From Ancylostoma caninum (taxonomy: Eukaryota; Nematoda; Chromadorea; Rhabditida; Ancylostomatidae): a DNA stretch of 64,000 nucleotides. A model generated the notes under the pieces. It did no database searches. It was not told where the DNA came from and worked only from the letters and a program-made list of their open reading frames with translations. The stretch spans positions 806,001 through 870,000 of the forward strand of contig JBAJFG010000120.1 of the NCBI GenBank assembly GCA_037903475.1, read 5' to 3'. This document shows positions 22,586 through 35,468 of this stretch, piece after piece. The first letter of the stretch is position 1. The number at the start of each line of letters is the position of its first letter. The translations under genes and the position numbers were made by a program.

Positions 22586-25491
22586 TCTAGACTATCAATG
22601 ATGATTGAAAAGTCCCGTAGGTCGTTCTGAAAATTTAAAAAAAATCATGTAGAATTGAAAAATCTAGAAGAAATCCACCGTATTGTATGTATCAGAGAGA
22701 TGGTAAAACGTCGCACAATGCACTGCTCAGCGGAAATTTTGCAGAATTCTCCACTGAAGCCCCAATATAGGATTCATTCAACCAGAGAAATAGACTTCAG
22801 TTATCCTATTTTATCTAGGATATCTGTCTGCAGGGGGCAAGACTGATGTCGCAGGAGAGCCAAAAATGTGAAAGCACCCATTTCTCATTGGCCTAGGCTC
22901 ACGCTTAATCAGAAAATGCATTAATATGACAATGGAGGAAAATTTCAGAAAATAAATGTGTGAACATTAAAATTGCAGGAATTCCTCAGCAGGGAATAAT
23001 ACGAATTGTCTTACCTACAGAACAGCCTATACTGCTCAGGAATTCGTGGAACAGTGGAAAAATGGAAGGGATAGAGACCCCCTGAGGTCAAAGAGACCAA
23101 AATGGAATCTTTTACATATTCATTCCTGGCTAAGGAATATGTAGATGACCTCACGTGAGCAATGGCGTGCATGGAAATGAGTCATAGCCGGAAATATAAT
23201 ATGTGATGAAGGGTGTGGATACCAGTGGACAACTTCCTTATCTGGAAAGTCATCCAAAAACGGGCTGATGTCATCTATGCGGAAATAGTGGAAGTTCTTG
23301 AGAAGGTTTAAACGTTCCCCTTCATAGAGAGCGGACGAGTTTTCCGAGTAGGCACGAAACTAATGGCCCTTCTTCCTGTACTTGTCATCGCTAACTCAGA
23401 TGAGTCACTCGAAGGAAATACCACCAGTTTTTCCTGGAGAATACGTTCATTTTAAAACGATGGGTGGGTGAGAGTCTTTTGTTATGTAAGAATAAAAAAA
23501 GGTTTTAACAGTGAGGATTAATAAGATTTAGGGAAAATTAGATAGTAACGAGAATGACTGAGTTCTTTTCTAATAATAACCCTTGTAACCAATGAATCGA
23601 TACTGAAGATATTCTGTTGATCTGGTATTCACTAATTGTTTTGATCTCCAATATTGATCTAACCGCAGCCGGCGCTATTTGCGCGTATGTAAAGACGCTG
23701 TTGTCATTGTAAGTTTGTCATCTTCTTCATATTCCTAGCATGTTGCGTTGCTAGTGTTCTGTGTTTTATTGTGTTTCTCTCTGAAACTATAGGATTACTT
23801 GTGTCTCACCCATCCTACTCCTGGAACCGGTCACAGACTGCTAAGGGTCAGTCATAGTTTCCAAAAACTTTCATCAATTCCGTCACTCGATATGAAAAGA
23901 AAGTTGGAAAATTTCTGCAAATCATCAGGATTAGTGGTTTTTTTTTTCAGAATTCTAGTGATTCTAGGCTATTTTTTATTGTGGCTTTGGGATAGTTATT
24001 GTTGAAAAGAACTTAGTCAAGTAACTGGCACCACCCCGTAGTAACCTATGAAAAGTAATTCAGGCATAATGAGCAAGTTAACAGTAAAGTCATCTTCTTG
24101 GATACCATATGTTATCCGGGCAGACCTATAGGCAGTGGCTAAAAGTGGAAGAAATGCGATGAAAACGCCTGAAAAGCAGCCAAAGCATTCGGCCTTAGTG
24201 GGCGGAGCCTAGCTGCAACATGGTCGTCGCGGCACCATAATGGGAAGAAGGAACACTAAATCTAGGACACACCTCTTTGAAATCCAGCTTTTCTAGAAAT
24301 GCATTGTGGAAGCCAATTACACCTACTATATATCGGTTCAGTCACCAATTACACCCACTATATGGCAGTTTAGTCAATCTTCCACGATGACGTCAGAACA
24401 CTCACTTTGCTCCATCCACTAAGAAGAGAGAGGCATATTCACTTTGTTAGGAACTTAGTGCAACCCATTCCTTCACCGAAAATCCTGGAGTGCTTTCCTT
24501 TTAGGATTAGGGGATGGAAAGCATTAGTTCCGTATATGGGTGCCCATCGACACGGAAAAGACCTAAAACTTTATGAAGAGGGTGTTTTTTCTTACTTATT
24601 TCCCTTCTATTTCTTTTTTCTATTGTGAATTTCATGTTATTTCTCGAAGTAGGAGAAAATGGGTTGATATTCATATCAGTATCTACATAATACGCCTGAC
24701 CTCCCCTTATTCATTATCTGTATTGGACTCCTTACTCCATCTAATCCAGTATTCTTCATGCTACACTGAAGGTGTTGCATCCTTAAAAGAGCAGTATGCA
24801 AATGAATGAATAAAAATCACTGGCTCTCTCATATTTCATATGAAATCTACTGCAAGGATGCGCATTCACTAGATTCCAACCTCCCCGATGCACATGTACA
24901 TTCGCTAGTACTTTGAGAGAAAATCTTTGGGAAACGAAGAAAAGAAAAAGAGCAGCAAGTGCAGAGCAATGAGCAGGAAGGAAAAGTCTGTGTTTACTTT
25001 ATTCCTGGGAAAAAGGCTATGTTTCGGATTGCAGTGCAGAACATTGCTGTGCCAAAGATTTAGAATCATGTTGCGTTAATCAACTCGGTTTCTGTTTAGT
25101 CTAGACGCAGAAAGAAAATCGTTTCCATTTTTTCTTCTAAACAGCTTGGAATTGACGTTTTCTCTGTGTAGTCCTCTTATTTTAATCATAATTTATAGCA
25201 ATTTCATGATTTTATGTAGCTTCAACTTGTTACCAAGATACTGTCGCTAATGTAATGTTGTAACAATTTTATGGGAGTAATATTTTTAGTTATATTTTAT
25301 TGATTAATTTCAAATAAGCAGCTTGTCAAGGAATAAATTGCTGCTGCAACTTGGGTCCAAGCAACAATCACACATCAAAAGCGATAATATTTGGATAATC
25401 ACAATAATCTCGAACAAAATAATCACAGCAATCACGGATACAAGAAAGCTCCTCAGAAGACAACTATAAACTGGGATAATCGCTTTTAGAA
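22586..25491. other. non-coding stretch
   Basis: No supported gene or repeat. Short frames near 23799 and 24407-24809 have no splice context and no recognisable motif. Confidence 0.4.
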
Positions 25492-25579
25492 GGATGTGAA
25501 GTACAGCTGAGTACACATTCCTAAAATGCAATGAAACCTTTGCATTTTAGGAATGTGCACTCAGCTGTACTTCACATCC
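25492..25579. ncRNA. near-perfect 40-bp-arm hairpin, small-RNA precursor candidate
   Basis: The left arm 25492-25531 (GGATGTGAAGTACAGCTGAG...) and right arm 25540-25579 are reverse complements at 39 of 40 positions; the one mismatch is within the GAGTACAC/GTGCACTC step. The loop is 8 nt (25532-25539). A transcript from either strand would fold into a single long stem like a microRNA or endo-siRNA precursor. It could instead be a recent tiny foldback insertion or an inverted duplication. There is no sequence conservation evidence available here, so ncRNA identity is inference. Confidence 0.4.
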
Positions 25580-25584
25580 ACTCC

Positions 25585-28122
25585 TTTAAATTTTCGAATA
25601 ATCTGTGGGAGGAAGCGGGAATCCTTGATGTGACTCACTCAATAAGGATTCCTAGATCTGGCTGCACTTTTTCAACGTGGGAAATCTCTCAGAAACTGCA
25701 ACTACCTCGAAGGAGAGTAGTATTTCATTTGGTGAGCGCCGATTTGTTATTATTAGTCAGTTAAATTTGCAACTTGTTGGCTCACTCACCTAGTTCTTAC
25801 CTAGTTCCATGTGCATGATTTATATTCATTTATTTACTTACATAGTCTTACGTAGTTCCTTGTTAGATTGCTTGTTTACTTATTTATTCGGATAGACTCA
25901 GAGATGCACTAGAAAGAGGAAAACAAAAAAAACATTGAAGGTTCTGGCAGAAAGATCGCATTTTGCCGGAGCTAACCGTATGGCTCCCCCCCCTTCCCTC
26001 CCCTCCCCTCCTGCCGGCTAATGAATTAACAGGATAACTGACCAACTTTTCTATTCATAACGGTTCACCAACTCGAAAGGAACAAAACCCAATCAGGTGA
26101 AGCAAATTACTAGAAAACAATAGCGCAGAAGAAAAATCAGAAATGCGACTATTGAGACGAATGGATAGATGGAAGGTGGCGGAGAGTCTTGGGGCCGAAG
26201 AGCAGCAAACATGTCTACCGTGACTGGTTGCATAACAAAGTACGTGAAATTAGGATGCTCAGAATATCAAAGGTGGTTTGCTTACTCTGCAAAAGGGGCG
26301 TGTCAGGTTTGTGCAAATGGTTCAAACAAACCCTCTACCTGTCCATCACGGACTCGTATCTATACGCGAGCAATTTCACCACATTCAAGAATATAAATCT
26401 GAATTTGAGCGAGGACGAGTAGACACGGAAGGGTGAGAAGTTACCGCCCAATTCTCCCTGAGAGTGAACCATGCCCTGTTCATTACCCGAGATCGAATTA
26501 AAATAGAATAACGCAACTCATTTAATCATTTAACCATTGTTGCAGGACTAGCTCCAAATAATTCAAATTTTCAAAAAAGAGGTAGACCTAAGTATATGCC
26601 TCCCTATCACTCCTGAAGCCTTGGATTGCTGTCGCGTTTTCAAATGTCCAAACTATAGACTTATTCGAAACTGAATTTTCGAATTCCGATTGAATCAACA
26701 GTCATGTAACGCCTTGTTGAGTCCTAAGAATAAAACAAAATGATTTTTTTCATGCTGGCCCTTGCTTCAGAAAGCAGGCCTTGCAGCTGGCGGCCCCTTT
26801 CAATTCGTTGTGTTCATGCTCACCTCCTTATCATTCCTGAAGGATTTAATTATTTCCACTTTTTCAAACATTCAAACCATAGACTTATCGGAAATCGAAT
26901 TTTTGATCTTCAAATAATTCGATACCTCTCTAATGCCTTATTCGGTTCTGGGTGTAGTAGTATCTACTCGAAGCAGATACATGTTGTAGAGAATGAAAAA
27001 AGGAGAAAAAAATCCACTGCAGGTTCCACAGGTAGCGGTTATTTCCAGCATGAGCCGAACTTACAGTGGTCCAGCGATAATCACCTCTCCTAAATTTGTC
27101 TGGAAATTTTGACCGCGCTAAAACGCTCTGGATTATTGGAAAATTCTGAGTAATAGAAAATATGCATTCTTGATGATCATGGGCTGTTGCAGATACTTCC
27201 AGATGCTAGCATTCTCAGGAACAGCATCGGAATATTCGTGGGGATGTCCGTAGCTAACTACGGAAAACCGCCAACCCCTAACGAAGCCAAACACAGCCGA
27301 ATTAGTCGCTTTTGTGGCGAAAAAACAGATCCAATTTCGCCTCCACGCCAAATTGTGCAATGGCACCAAATTTCCTTTTGAAAAGCGCGTGGATATCCGT
27401 TTAGGTAGAGCGCAATTGTGTTTAGAGCAGCCGCCAATCGGTAGACTTTCACCTCAGCGAGAAATGAATATTCTAGTGGAATATTACGTAATCGCGGCTA
27501 AACGTCATAGCCGAGGCCAAAGTAGTTAGACGGGATTATTTCTGTCCCATTGAAGCCGTGGTAAGTCAATTATATTACGTGGTAATAGACTAACATCATG
27601 CAATGAGGTTACTGGTAAACTAGAGCACCTTTCTAGTAAATATTACGTGATTTAATACATGCTATAATATACTATTACAGCATATATGTAAACAAAGAAC
27701 AATGAACAATAGCGTCAGTGGTGTTCCACCTATAACCAAGGATTATTTTTACATTCCTTAGCACTTTTGGCCAATTGTTGTGCGGGTTCTAGGCGGGTTC
27801 CAGCAGGGAGACCATGCGAGCGGGTTAAGCCTCGTACAAGATACAACTACAACGACTAGATTACCTTAGAGGTGCAAGGATGAGCCTGAACAGAGGCTGT
27901 GAAGTGGTGGACCTGGGAGTCGTGGTAGCGCTGCGGACTGTGATTGGCCAACTCATCCAATCAACCAATCGCAGAGCTCGGGCAGCTTCTTTCAGATTAA
28001 ATGTATTAACTCGCGAGGGAAAGATGGTACTCTGGAGTAATTCTAGGAAAGGTTCCGTGCACAGAACATCTACAACGGAAGCTTCTAGATTTTGAAATAA
28101 AAAACTATCATTAAAAAGGATA
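25585..28122. other. non-coding stretch with a C-rich run
   Basis: No gene could be supported. A C-rich tract at about 25986-26013 (CCCCCCCTTCCCTCCCCTCC) could form a G-quadruplex on the minus strand. Frames at 27187-27529 and 27880-28095 show no motif and no splice pairing. Confidence 0.4.
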
Positions 28123-28371
28123 AGGGCAATTTATACTGCATGCGTGCGACTGACGCGCGTGCGTCTATATGATGAAGAATAGGGCTCAGTCGCATAGGAG
28201 TCGCATCGCAGTCGCAGCTCAGACGCACGCGTTTACGGCCTCGCGACGGCCGCGCGTTCTTTTCATTGAGGATGTACATGCCGTGTTGACCGGTCTTCAT
28301 GAAAAATCCCTTGCAAATGGATGCGTGCGACTGATGCGCGACTGACGCACGCAGCTAGTGTAAATTACCCT
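28123..28371. mobile_element. MITE with GCGTGCGACTGACG arms, 249 bp
   Basis: Ends are AGGGCAATTTATACTG and, inverted, AGGGTAATTTACACTA, flanked by ATA on both sides. The arms continue with GCATGCGTGCGACTGACGCG-like words in both orientations, and the centre carries more inverted GTCGCA/TGCGAC words. It shares TGTACATG..., GTCTTCATG and the arm motifs with the copy at 32500. Confidence 0.7.
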
Positions 28372-28524
28372 ATACAAAGTGAAATATGTGAACCATAAAA
28401 TAGTTCCTATGAACTAGTCCCTATTGGTGACGGGTGCAGAAGTTGAGTTAGAGAATTGGGTGGGAGCAATGTCATGAAAACCTGGGCCGAGATGAAGCAA
28501 TGTCCGTAAATTCGTGCGGTGTTG

Positions 28525-28562
28525 ATACGTTTACCCTGGGTAATCTCAATGATGCATGCGTC
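28525..28562. repeat. dispersed TTTACCC/GGGTAA repeat, half copy
   Basis: CGTTTACCCTGGGTAATCTC followed by AATGATGCATGCG: one end of the repeat family only. Confidence 0.6.
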
Positions 28563-31500
28563 CCCTGAGAAACTGCGCCTCTGCCTCTTCGGGAACCCAG
28601 ACGGCAGAATCTCTAAAATGAAACTAACAACAAAGAACGATGATACTTAGTCTAAATATTTCAAAGTAAATATTCTAGAGTAGCCATAGGAACAAGGAAA
28701 TAAAAATAAGCAGATCCGAGTGATTTTTTTTAGGAATTCTGGAAAATTTGGAAATATTTTGTTATTCATTGTGAGGGAAAGAGAGTTCAGAAGGGGCTCG
28801 GCAAGATTCTGCCCGTTTTGATTTCGCCCACGAAACGCTAGTGCTGCTGCCGGCATTGATGATAGTCCCCGAGAAAGATGTGATTTTCCTGAAAAATCGG
28901 CGAATTTCCCTGCCAGAAGATGGATTACTCTATCCTTCCAACTCTTCTCAGTCCTCGATGATAAGTGGTGGTGAAGATGGCAAGATAGAGTTTTTGTAAC
29001 GTATCTACGAGGAGAAGAAAGCTATCTGACTCTAGATCATGATCATGAAGTGATTGATTAATATACCATATATTGCTTGAAAACTCATTCACTCTAGATG
29101 AGGCGGTGGCCTTTCCGGGAACAACTCTGGATCCGGCTACTAGTCCTAAAGAAAATCCAGAGAAGAACCAAAAAGTCCATAAATGGCACGAGACTGTAGG
29201 AGACGTTCACAGAGTGTTTTTTGCGCTGAAAGCACATCAAGCCGAATGAGCACCTTAGCAATGTGGGCGCTCCACTTGAAAAACGCAAAACAACGCTGAT
29301 TCGGAGCGAAGTGGCGAGTAGCAAAAAACAGCGAACACACCGAAATCCAGGTGACGTGCTGTGCACTTGTCTTCCGACGACATGATGTGCTTTCAAGTTA
29401 CCTGATTCAAATCGCAGCTGTCAGGAACGAACTCTCCGCAAAGCCATGCCCTAAAACCGTAATGGCTTCAGTGATTTCTCGAAAGCACCTCCCAGCTGAA
29501 CGTCTATGAATAAATGATTAGAGCATCCATCTGCAGTTTGCTCCTCGGCAAAAAGTAATCCACGCACCGTAGCGAGCTCATCTGAGAAGAGTTCCTCTTC
29601 CATTTAGAACGAAGGCGATTTCCACTGGTGCATTTATATGGACGTTTCGCCACACTTTTTCTTCTCATTTTGAGGCTAGTAGGTTGCGTAGGCCGATTGA
29701 GAAGAGTTGGGCAACGGCTTCTGAGGTGTCTACTGTATCAGTCCAGACATTGTTTTGCTTTTCCGAAATGAGTACTGTAGGAAAACACGCCTACTTTGGT
29801 GGTAACTACATTTTGAAATGTTTTTGTCCCTGACTATTCAGTGGAGTGAAATTGAACCTCATTTGAATTCCTGGAAAGGAAGGATAGCTGTGACAGAAAC
29901 CTAATATAGAGAAAATCTAATAAAACGGCAATAAAATTTCAAAATTGGCGAAAGCAATGGAACTTTAATGAAATCACTCTCCAGAACAGTCTATACATCG
30001 AACTGAGGTCATCGAACTGAGGCGATCAAGGGGTGTATTTTTCTAACAACAAATTTTAGGAATCCCCGCGTTTCGCTAACTTAAAGGCAGGGTCCGACTC
30101 ATTTTCATAGTTCGGCTAATAGCAGATTCTGCATCTACTCGGCGCGGTAGTTCCAACGCACAGTGTGCAATTTCCCAAATCTAGCCGCTCAAAATGTATT
30201 TTTCGACCTACTATATCACGTCGCGTTTACCGCACCAAAATATTCGCCGATAGTCCGCGCATACGAAGCAAGTGGTTTTTTGGCGATCGATCACCTGGCG
30301 GGGCATGAATAGATAACTTAAAGATACCATTTCTATACAACACTGCCTACGTAAAACAGATGAGTCCTTCATGTGTTGTCCTTGTCGTCTATGTTGTTGC
30401 CTGAATTTGCTGTTTAGGATTCTTTTAACAGATCTTGGAATAGGTTTTCATATTTCCTAGTAAGCACATTTCTCAGGCATGGGGAAGAGATCCAAACATG
30501 TCTGAGAAATAAGCGACTAAGCACATGACCTACATGTGTTTTCGTGTAAATCCAAAAAAAGTTCCACAAGATTCCACAAAGAAAATATGCGTATTGGCTA
30601 GCAGTAATCTTCCTGTATGCGAGTATGTGTGCTATTTTTGCGACCAACTGCGACCCTGTACAGAAAACACTTCTATGTGGGCCAAAACCGCTTTTCTCTA
30701 GGGCAGATCTCTTCGATATGTTTGAAGGAAATGGGCTTGCAATTCCACAAGAGGTTTTGTTTTCAGAATATCATTGCGGATAATGGAACGCAAGACTTTC
30801 CTTAGTCAAGAGGTGTGTCTGAGCAACAACTAAGCTCTGTTAGACTCTCTTCAGTAGCGCACATCGTGAAAATAAGTGAGAAAAAGCCGAGTGTCACTTT
30901 TAAGATCACAATTTGAGTAGAGAAGCACCGAAATTGGGAAGTTGAGACCACTTAGAGACAAAAATAACGGAAATAGAAAGTTTGGTGGAGAAAATATCAG
31001 TCAAAAATGGAATAATATCGTCTTCAAAGGCATTCTTAGGTGGACTTCCCTACAGGCGACCATTTTTATCAAGCAAAACCTTAGCAAACCTACTGGAATT
31101 TTCAAGAATTGGAAGGTTTTCATGTAAGTTAGCATTCGGGGACCGAGTAGGCTATTTCTATGACCAACAGTCCTAGAATTACTATTTTCTGAAATGCAAA
31201 TTTCAAAAAAAATATCGAGCAGTCTAGTACGTTAGATCATGCCATGCTCAATACGTGGAAATGTATGCAATCTTCGAACTGAAAGCCATTTTCACCTTTC
31301 ACATGCTCATCTGTGCGCAAACATGCACAGGGACTCAAATTTATGTGACGCAGTTGCTGCGCGGAAAATTATTCTTCAATAATGGTTTTGTGCTCTTAGG
31401 CTCCATAGCACAAGTATTAAAAATTCCCCCTAAATCCTTGGTTTCCATGAGCCATGTACGGTGCATAGAAGCAGCAGACCAGACAGACTATATATGCTGA

Positions 31501-32079
31501 AAAGAAAAAGAATTCATCCATCGGTTCCCTAGAAAAATAATTTTGATCGGCTAGATGTTCGAAATTACCCACTGTGCAACGGTATACATAAATTGTCTCA
31601 GAATGGTCTATAAACCCGTCTTCCAGGACGGCGTCTGTAACAGTTTGCCAACCCAAGTTGACATGTGAAGCCGTTGATCTTATCGATTGGACACGCCAAG
31701 ACTCGTTGACCGACGCGGCAGTCGTGGCAGGCAGCCAGCACAGCTTGGAGCGATCCACCTCCGGGCTCCAAATTTCTACCCAGTTCGTGCCTTTCAAAAA
31801 TGGGTATTTCGTCGCTTCTGTGCTTGTTAATGTACATCCCAGGGATCAACATGATGAGAGGGTCTAGGATTAATGGTAAATTCAACAGGCAGAACGAGGT
31901 GGCCCCCTGCCTTTAAAATGAGCCAGAGATAGAAATGATGAGAGTAGTGGAAAATATGTGTATCGATTTCCAAGTTGTCCGCTCGGATTGTCCCACACCG
32001 GCTCCATCGCTTCCCATCGTGGTCTGGGAAAGCGCTCAGGTAAATCATTCCTTTGGCAATAGCTGCGGTTTTGGTTAAA
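28563..32079. other. non-coding stretch
   Basis: No gene was supported. A TTAA|AGGCAGGG end at 30081 and an inverted CCCTGCCT|TTAA at 31905-31916 might bound a 1.83-kb TTAA element, but only 8 bp of the ends match. Frames in 29094-29396, 31255-31500 and 31417-31885 are overlapping and unrecognised. Confidence 0.35.
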
Positions 32080-32485
32080 ATGCATCATCGAAGGGAAAGG
32101 TGACCTCATACCCGTGAGTATACTCATCCATGGGTAGCAGCTGGGCTAGAATGCATTACTGAGACTAGCAATGGTGATCGAAATTCACCCTTTAGCTGGC
32201 ATCCATCAACATGCATACCTATGTGGGACGTTATCTATACCCTGCTGCTACTGATGGGTAATCAGGAGATTATCTCCCCTATCATGGTGCATTTTGACAC
32301 CCCCAAAAGTTTATCCATTGTCAATGCCCGCGTCAACACGATTACCCTGAGTAATCTCAATGATCCGGGCCCAGTTTATAGGCAACGTCATGCATCTATA
32401 AGCATGTTGATGGGTGCCGGAGAAGAGATAAATTTAGCTACGATAACACGTTTACCATGAGCAATGTCAGTTAATGCATCCAGGC
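32080..32485. repeat. dispersed TTTACCC/GGGTAA repeat, array of broken copies
   Basis: Several partial copies lie side by side: AAATGCATCATCGAAGG, GATTACCCTGAGTAATCTCA with AATGATCCGG, and CGTTTACCATGAGCAATGTC with TAATGCATCC. It looks like nested or repeated insertion of the family described at 7404. Confidence 0.5.
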
Positions 32486-32499
32486 AAAAGTTTTGGTTC

Positions 32500-32756
32500 A
32501 GGGCAATTTATACTTGGCGGATACGCTCGTGAGATCTTCGACTATGTGAAAACACTAGCACGATGTGCAATCTTGACGCAGTCCTGACGCAGCTCTGACG
32601 CTCGCATTTGCGGCTTCGTCGCAATCCGCTGCTTCCTTGCCTTCTTATCGTATATGTACATGTTTTGCTCACCAGTCTTCATGGAGAATCTTTCAAGAAT
32701 CATTGCGATTGGTGCACGTCCGACGGATGCCTAACGACGCACTAGTATAAACTGGA
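32500..32756. mobile_element. second copy of the 28123 MITE, diverged
   Basis: The left end AGGGCAATTTATACTTGG matches the first copy. Inside are GACGCAGTCCTGACGCAG, TGTACATG and GTCTTCATGGAGAAT in the same order, and the right end ...CACTAGTATAAACTGG is a mutated inverse. Much more diverged than the first copy. Confidence 0.6.
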
Positions 32757-34310
32757 ACTATGTATGAGTGAAAAATTATCAACTTTTATAGAGGTGAAGA
32801 ATTGCGAACGCTACTATCTCTGAAACTTTTCTGTGAAAAATTCAACCCTTTTCGAAAAACCGCAGATTGTTCATAAAAATAAGAAATAAAATAAATTCCA
32901 GATAAGTTCGGTAGTTCCCGCTTCAGTTCAGGGTGAATCCGGTTCATTTTCTCGCTTCAGCCAAAATTTCCACCAGAATTTTTGCTTATGGCCCCTTGAC
33001 CTTACCAATTACAGCTAGATTATTTAGGGTGATAGAACGATGGTACTAAACCCAAGAGGTTAATTATTTTGATAGACATAAAGGTTTTGAGCTCGACTAC
33101 TATGTATACTAATACAGGTCTTCCACATTACCTTCCCAACTTCTTCATGCGGAGAAAAACTCCTAAGTATCTAAGGAAGCCAACAAACCTAAAAACATAG
33201 CAATGCTTCTGACATAATGACGACTACGTTGAACAGAATGATGTCAGCAATTAGCACAAGGGCGGAAATGCCTCGTTACCGCTTCAAAGCCCTGAAGCCC
33301 TTTATTGCTGTGAGAACCAATGAAGCGTAGAAGGATTCTGAGAAGAGTTCTCATCATAAGAGGAGCTTAACAAGTCCGATGAAACCCCAGGGATATTGAA
33401 ATGTTGTTAACATATTATAGAAGGGCAGTCAACATTCTGCAGACGAGAATTAGTAAGCCATTCATTCGTGGCGTGAACTGGTTGATCTTTTGGTTCTTTC
33501 ATCCATATATGGACAAGATCGTCTGCAGAGAAAATGCTCGCAAGAAATTGCAGGAAGAGAGTATGGGGTTGTATAATGGAATAGACAACTTTTAAACGAG
33601 TTTGAGAGGGTAGCATGATTATAATGAAGTCTAGCCATTGGTTTGGTGGTCCTTCATGGATCCAAAAAGCTGAAAGGAGAAGAATCAAATCAAAGAATGT
33701 CATGGAAACCGATCATTGTGGAACTCATCGCCGCTGAAGAATGTTTGCCTAAGATTGTAAGCTAAAAGGGTAACATTGCATGGGTCAGTTCTTGTAACGA
33801 GAACGAAAAAACTCCGGGATAAACATAGGTTCTTTACATCTTACTAATGAAATTTACCAATTCACAAAAAAAAAACGCTGAGGATAATCCCCACGAGAGA
33901 GCGGATACCGCTACGAAACGTCCATTTGATGGAAGCAGCATCACTCGCTACATGGTGCTGTCATAGTGATGTCATATCTCAAAAAAAAACTTAGACAGTA
34001 GAACTAGCTATGCTGTGAAGGAATCAAAGTGTGCCTGTTTTTCGACTGCCGCGAAGTCTAGAAGAAGTATTAAATGCGCTCCATTGACATTCTTGAGTCT
34101 CGTACACAGGCGCACTCATACGCGCAAGTGAATGTGACGAGTCTTTGTTAGCTGGAGCGTCGTCGCTGCGAAAGTATTAGCAATGGGGCTGGGTTCACGA
34201 TTGCGACTCGGATTTCTTCAAAGGTAAGTCATGATTCTTTACGTTCGTTTGACATTTATGATGCGCTGCCAGTGTAAGCTACCACTAGGAGCTCCAAGTC
34301 GGACTCGGGA
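32757..34310. other. non-coding stretch
   Basis: No supported gene. A possible first exon, ATG at 34183 to a strong GTAAGT donor at 34224, could belong to the gene at 35469 (see there). Confidence 0.35.
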
Positions 34311-34333
34311 ATTTCAACGGGTGCTGCCTTTAA
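34311..34333. mobile_element. orphan right end of the TTAA-flanked MITE family
   Basis: ATTTCAACGGGTGCTGCCT is followed by TTAA, matching the right ends of the 13598 and 17210 elements. No left partner was found upstream. A PLE fragment begins immediately after it, so one insertion may have cut the other. Confidence 0.5.
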
Positions 34334-34925
34334 GCACGAAGACGCAAATACGCGACTTGAAAAGGGCTGTTCGTGAGATCAAATGCACAAGCTTGAAGAC
34401 ATACGTTGGAGAAATCAGCCGACTTCGAAAGGGTTGGTGGGCATCGGAGATCCCTTACGCATATTTCGTCGTACTCTATAACGCTTTTTCACGACATCGA
34501 GCATTGCAACACACATTCAAGAGCTCCGCCAAACTATCCAGAAGTAGCGGCTTTGCATAGCAACATACGAGATCCGATGGAGAGGAAAATACGAGAAGCA
34601 TTTGAAATAAAAAGAAGAACGCTAGCGACAAATAGTGAGGAAATTACCGAGGCTCAAAAACTGATCTGTTTATGTAGATGATCACTGGCTCATTCAACAA
34701 TAACAATGCTGGATCCATTCTCAGCGACAATCGGCTTAACCACGGCTCTTGGTGACATTGGCTGATGTGGGTTTATATATGTACAAACTTTCTACGTTTT
34801 GTCTTATTTGGTACTGAGTGATTAAGTCAACGAGAACGTTGTTTGGTGCCTGGTGAGAGGACAATAGTCCCGAAATGTTGCAAGAATAAAAGTCGAGTCA
34901 ACATCTGCAAGATTCTTCACTTTGT
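34334..34925 (+). pseudogene. Penelope-like element 3' tail (GIY-YIG fragment and 3' region)
   Basis: A frame with SLKTYVGEISR gives the YIG half of the GIY-YIG module. After a frameshift, HRRSLTHISSY, FSRHRALQHTFKSS and then DPMERKIREAFEIKRRTLAT follow, which is the usual PLE C-terminus in nematodes and other animals. The frame closes near 34679. The following 240 bp hold the element's 3' non-coding part with a hammerhead-like motif. The 5' part is missing, cut off at the TTAA MITE end at 34333. The same protein family is seen at 14929-15660. Confidence 0.65.
34847..34907 (+). ncRNA. degenerate hammerhead-ribozyme-like motif in the PLE tail
   Basis: The order is CTGGTGA, a GGAC/GTCC stem with a short AATA loop, GAAA, then TGTTG ... 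CAACA closing a third stem, then TC. A15.1-U16.1 pairing and C17 are in place, and a short TGC/GCA helix can close stem I. The core should be CTGATGA, so A6 is changed to G. Hammerhead ribozymes are known in the terminal repeats of Penelope-like elements; this is probably a decayed one. Confidence 0.4.
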
Positions 34926-35468
34926 TAATTCCCTATTCCTCAACTAGTCTCTACATCGCAGCGGGACGATTGATATCCATCTGTATTTCCGAATAGTTCG
35001 ACGGTTTGCTAAACTATCCATGCATCCATGTCGTCATCCTTGACATCATATGCCTTAGTTTACTTTTCTACAACAAAAAAAATGCAAAAAAAATACTAAC
35101 AAATATAATTTTAGTTAATAAACCTATAGATTCTATAAATGAAAGAAGAACAGTCTTAATAACTAAAGAAAAACTTATGGTTAAACCATCCTTCTAAAGG
35201 TCTGTGGAAACGCCTTTCCGCAGTGATATAGACGATCACGTCTATAAAAATCTAACCAGCTTCTGCAGCAAATCCTTGTTTGAGCGGGCCGATAATATCA
35301 AAGTCTACATTGTTTATAATTTCATTAAAACCATTCTTCTGAAATTGGACTTGAACGGAGAGTAAAATACTGCTGAGTTGTAGGCCTAGATCAGCTAGAG
35401 GACATAGATTCATAAAATAATCATAGTTGTCATGCTTGGCTGGGGACATTCTGAATGTCTAGTTGTAT

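Noticed and set aside
29094..29396. 100-codon minus-strand frame
   Set aside because: Overlapping frames of similar length, no motif, no splice context.
30081..31916. Possible 1.83-kb TTAA-flanked element
   Set aside because: Only AGGCAGGG matches between the ends; the remaining bases diverge and the interior shows no element features.
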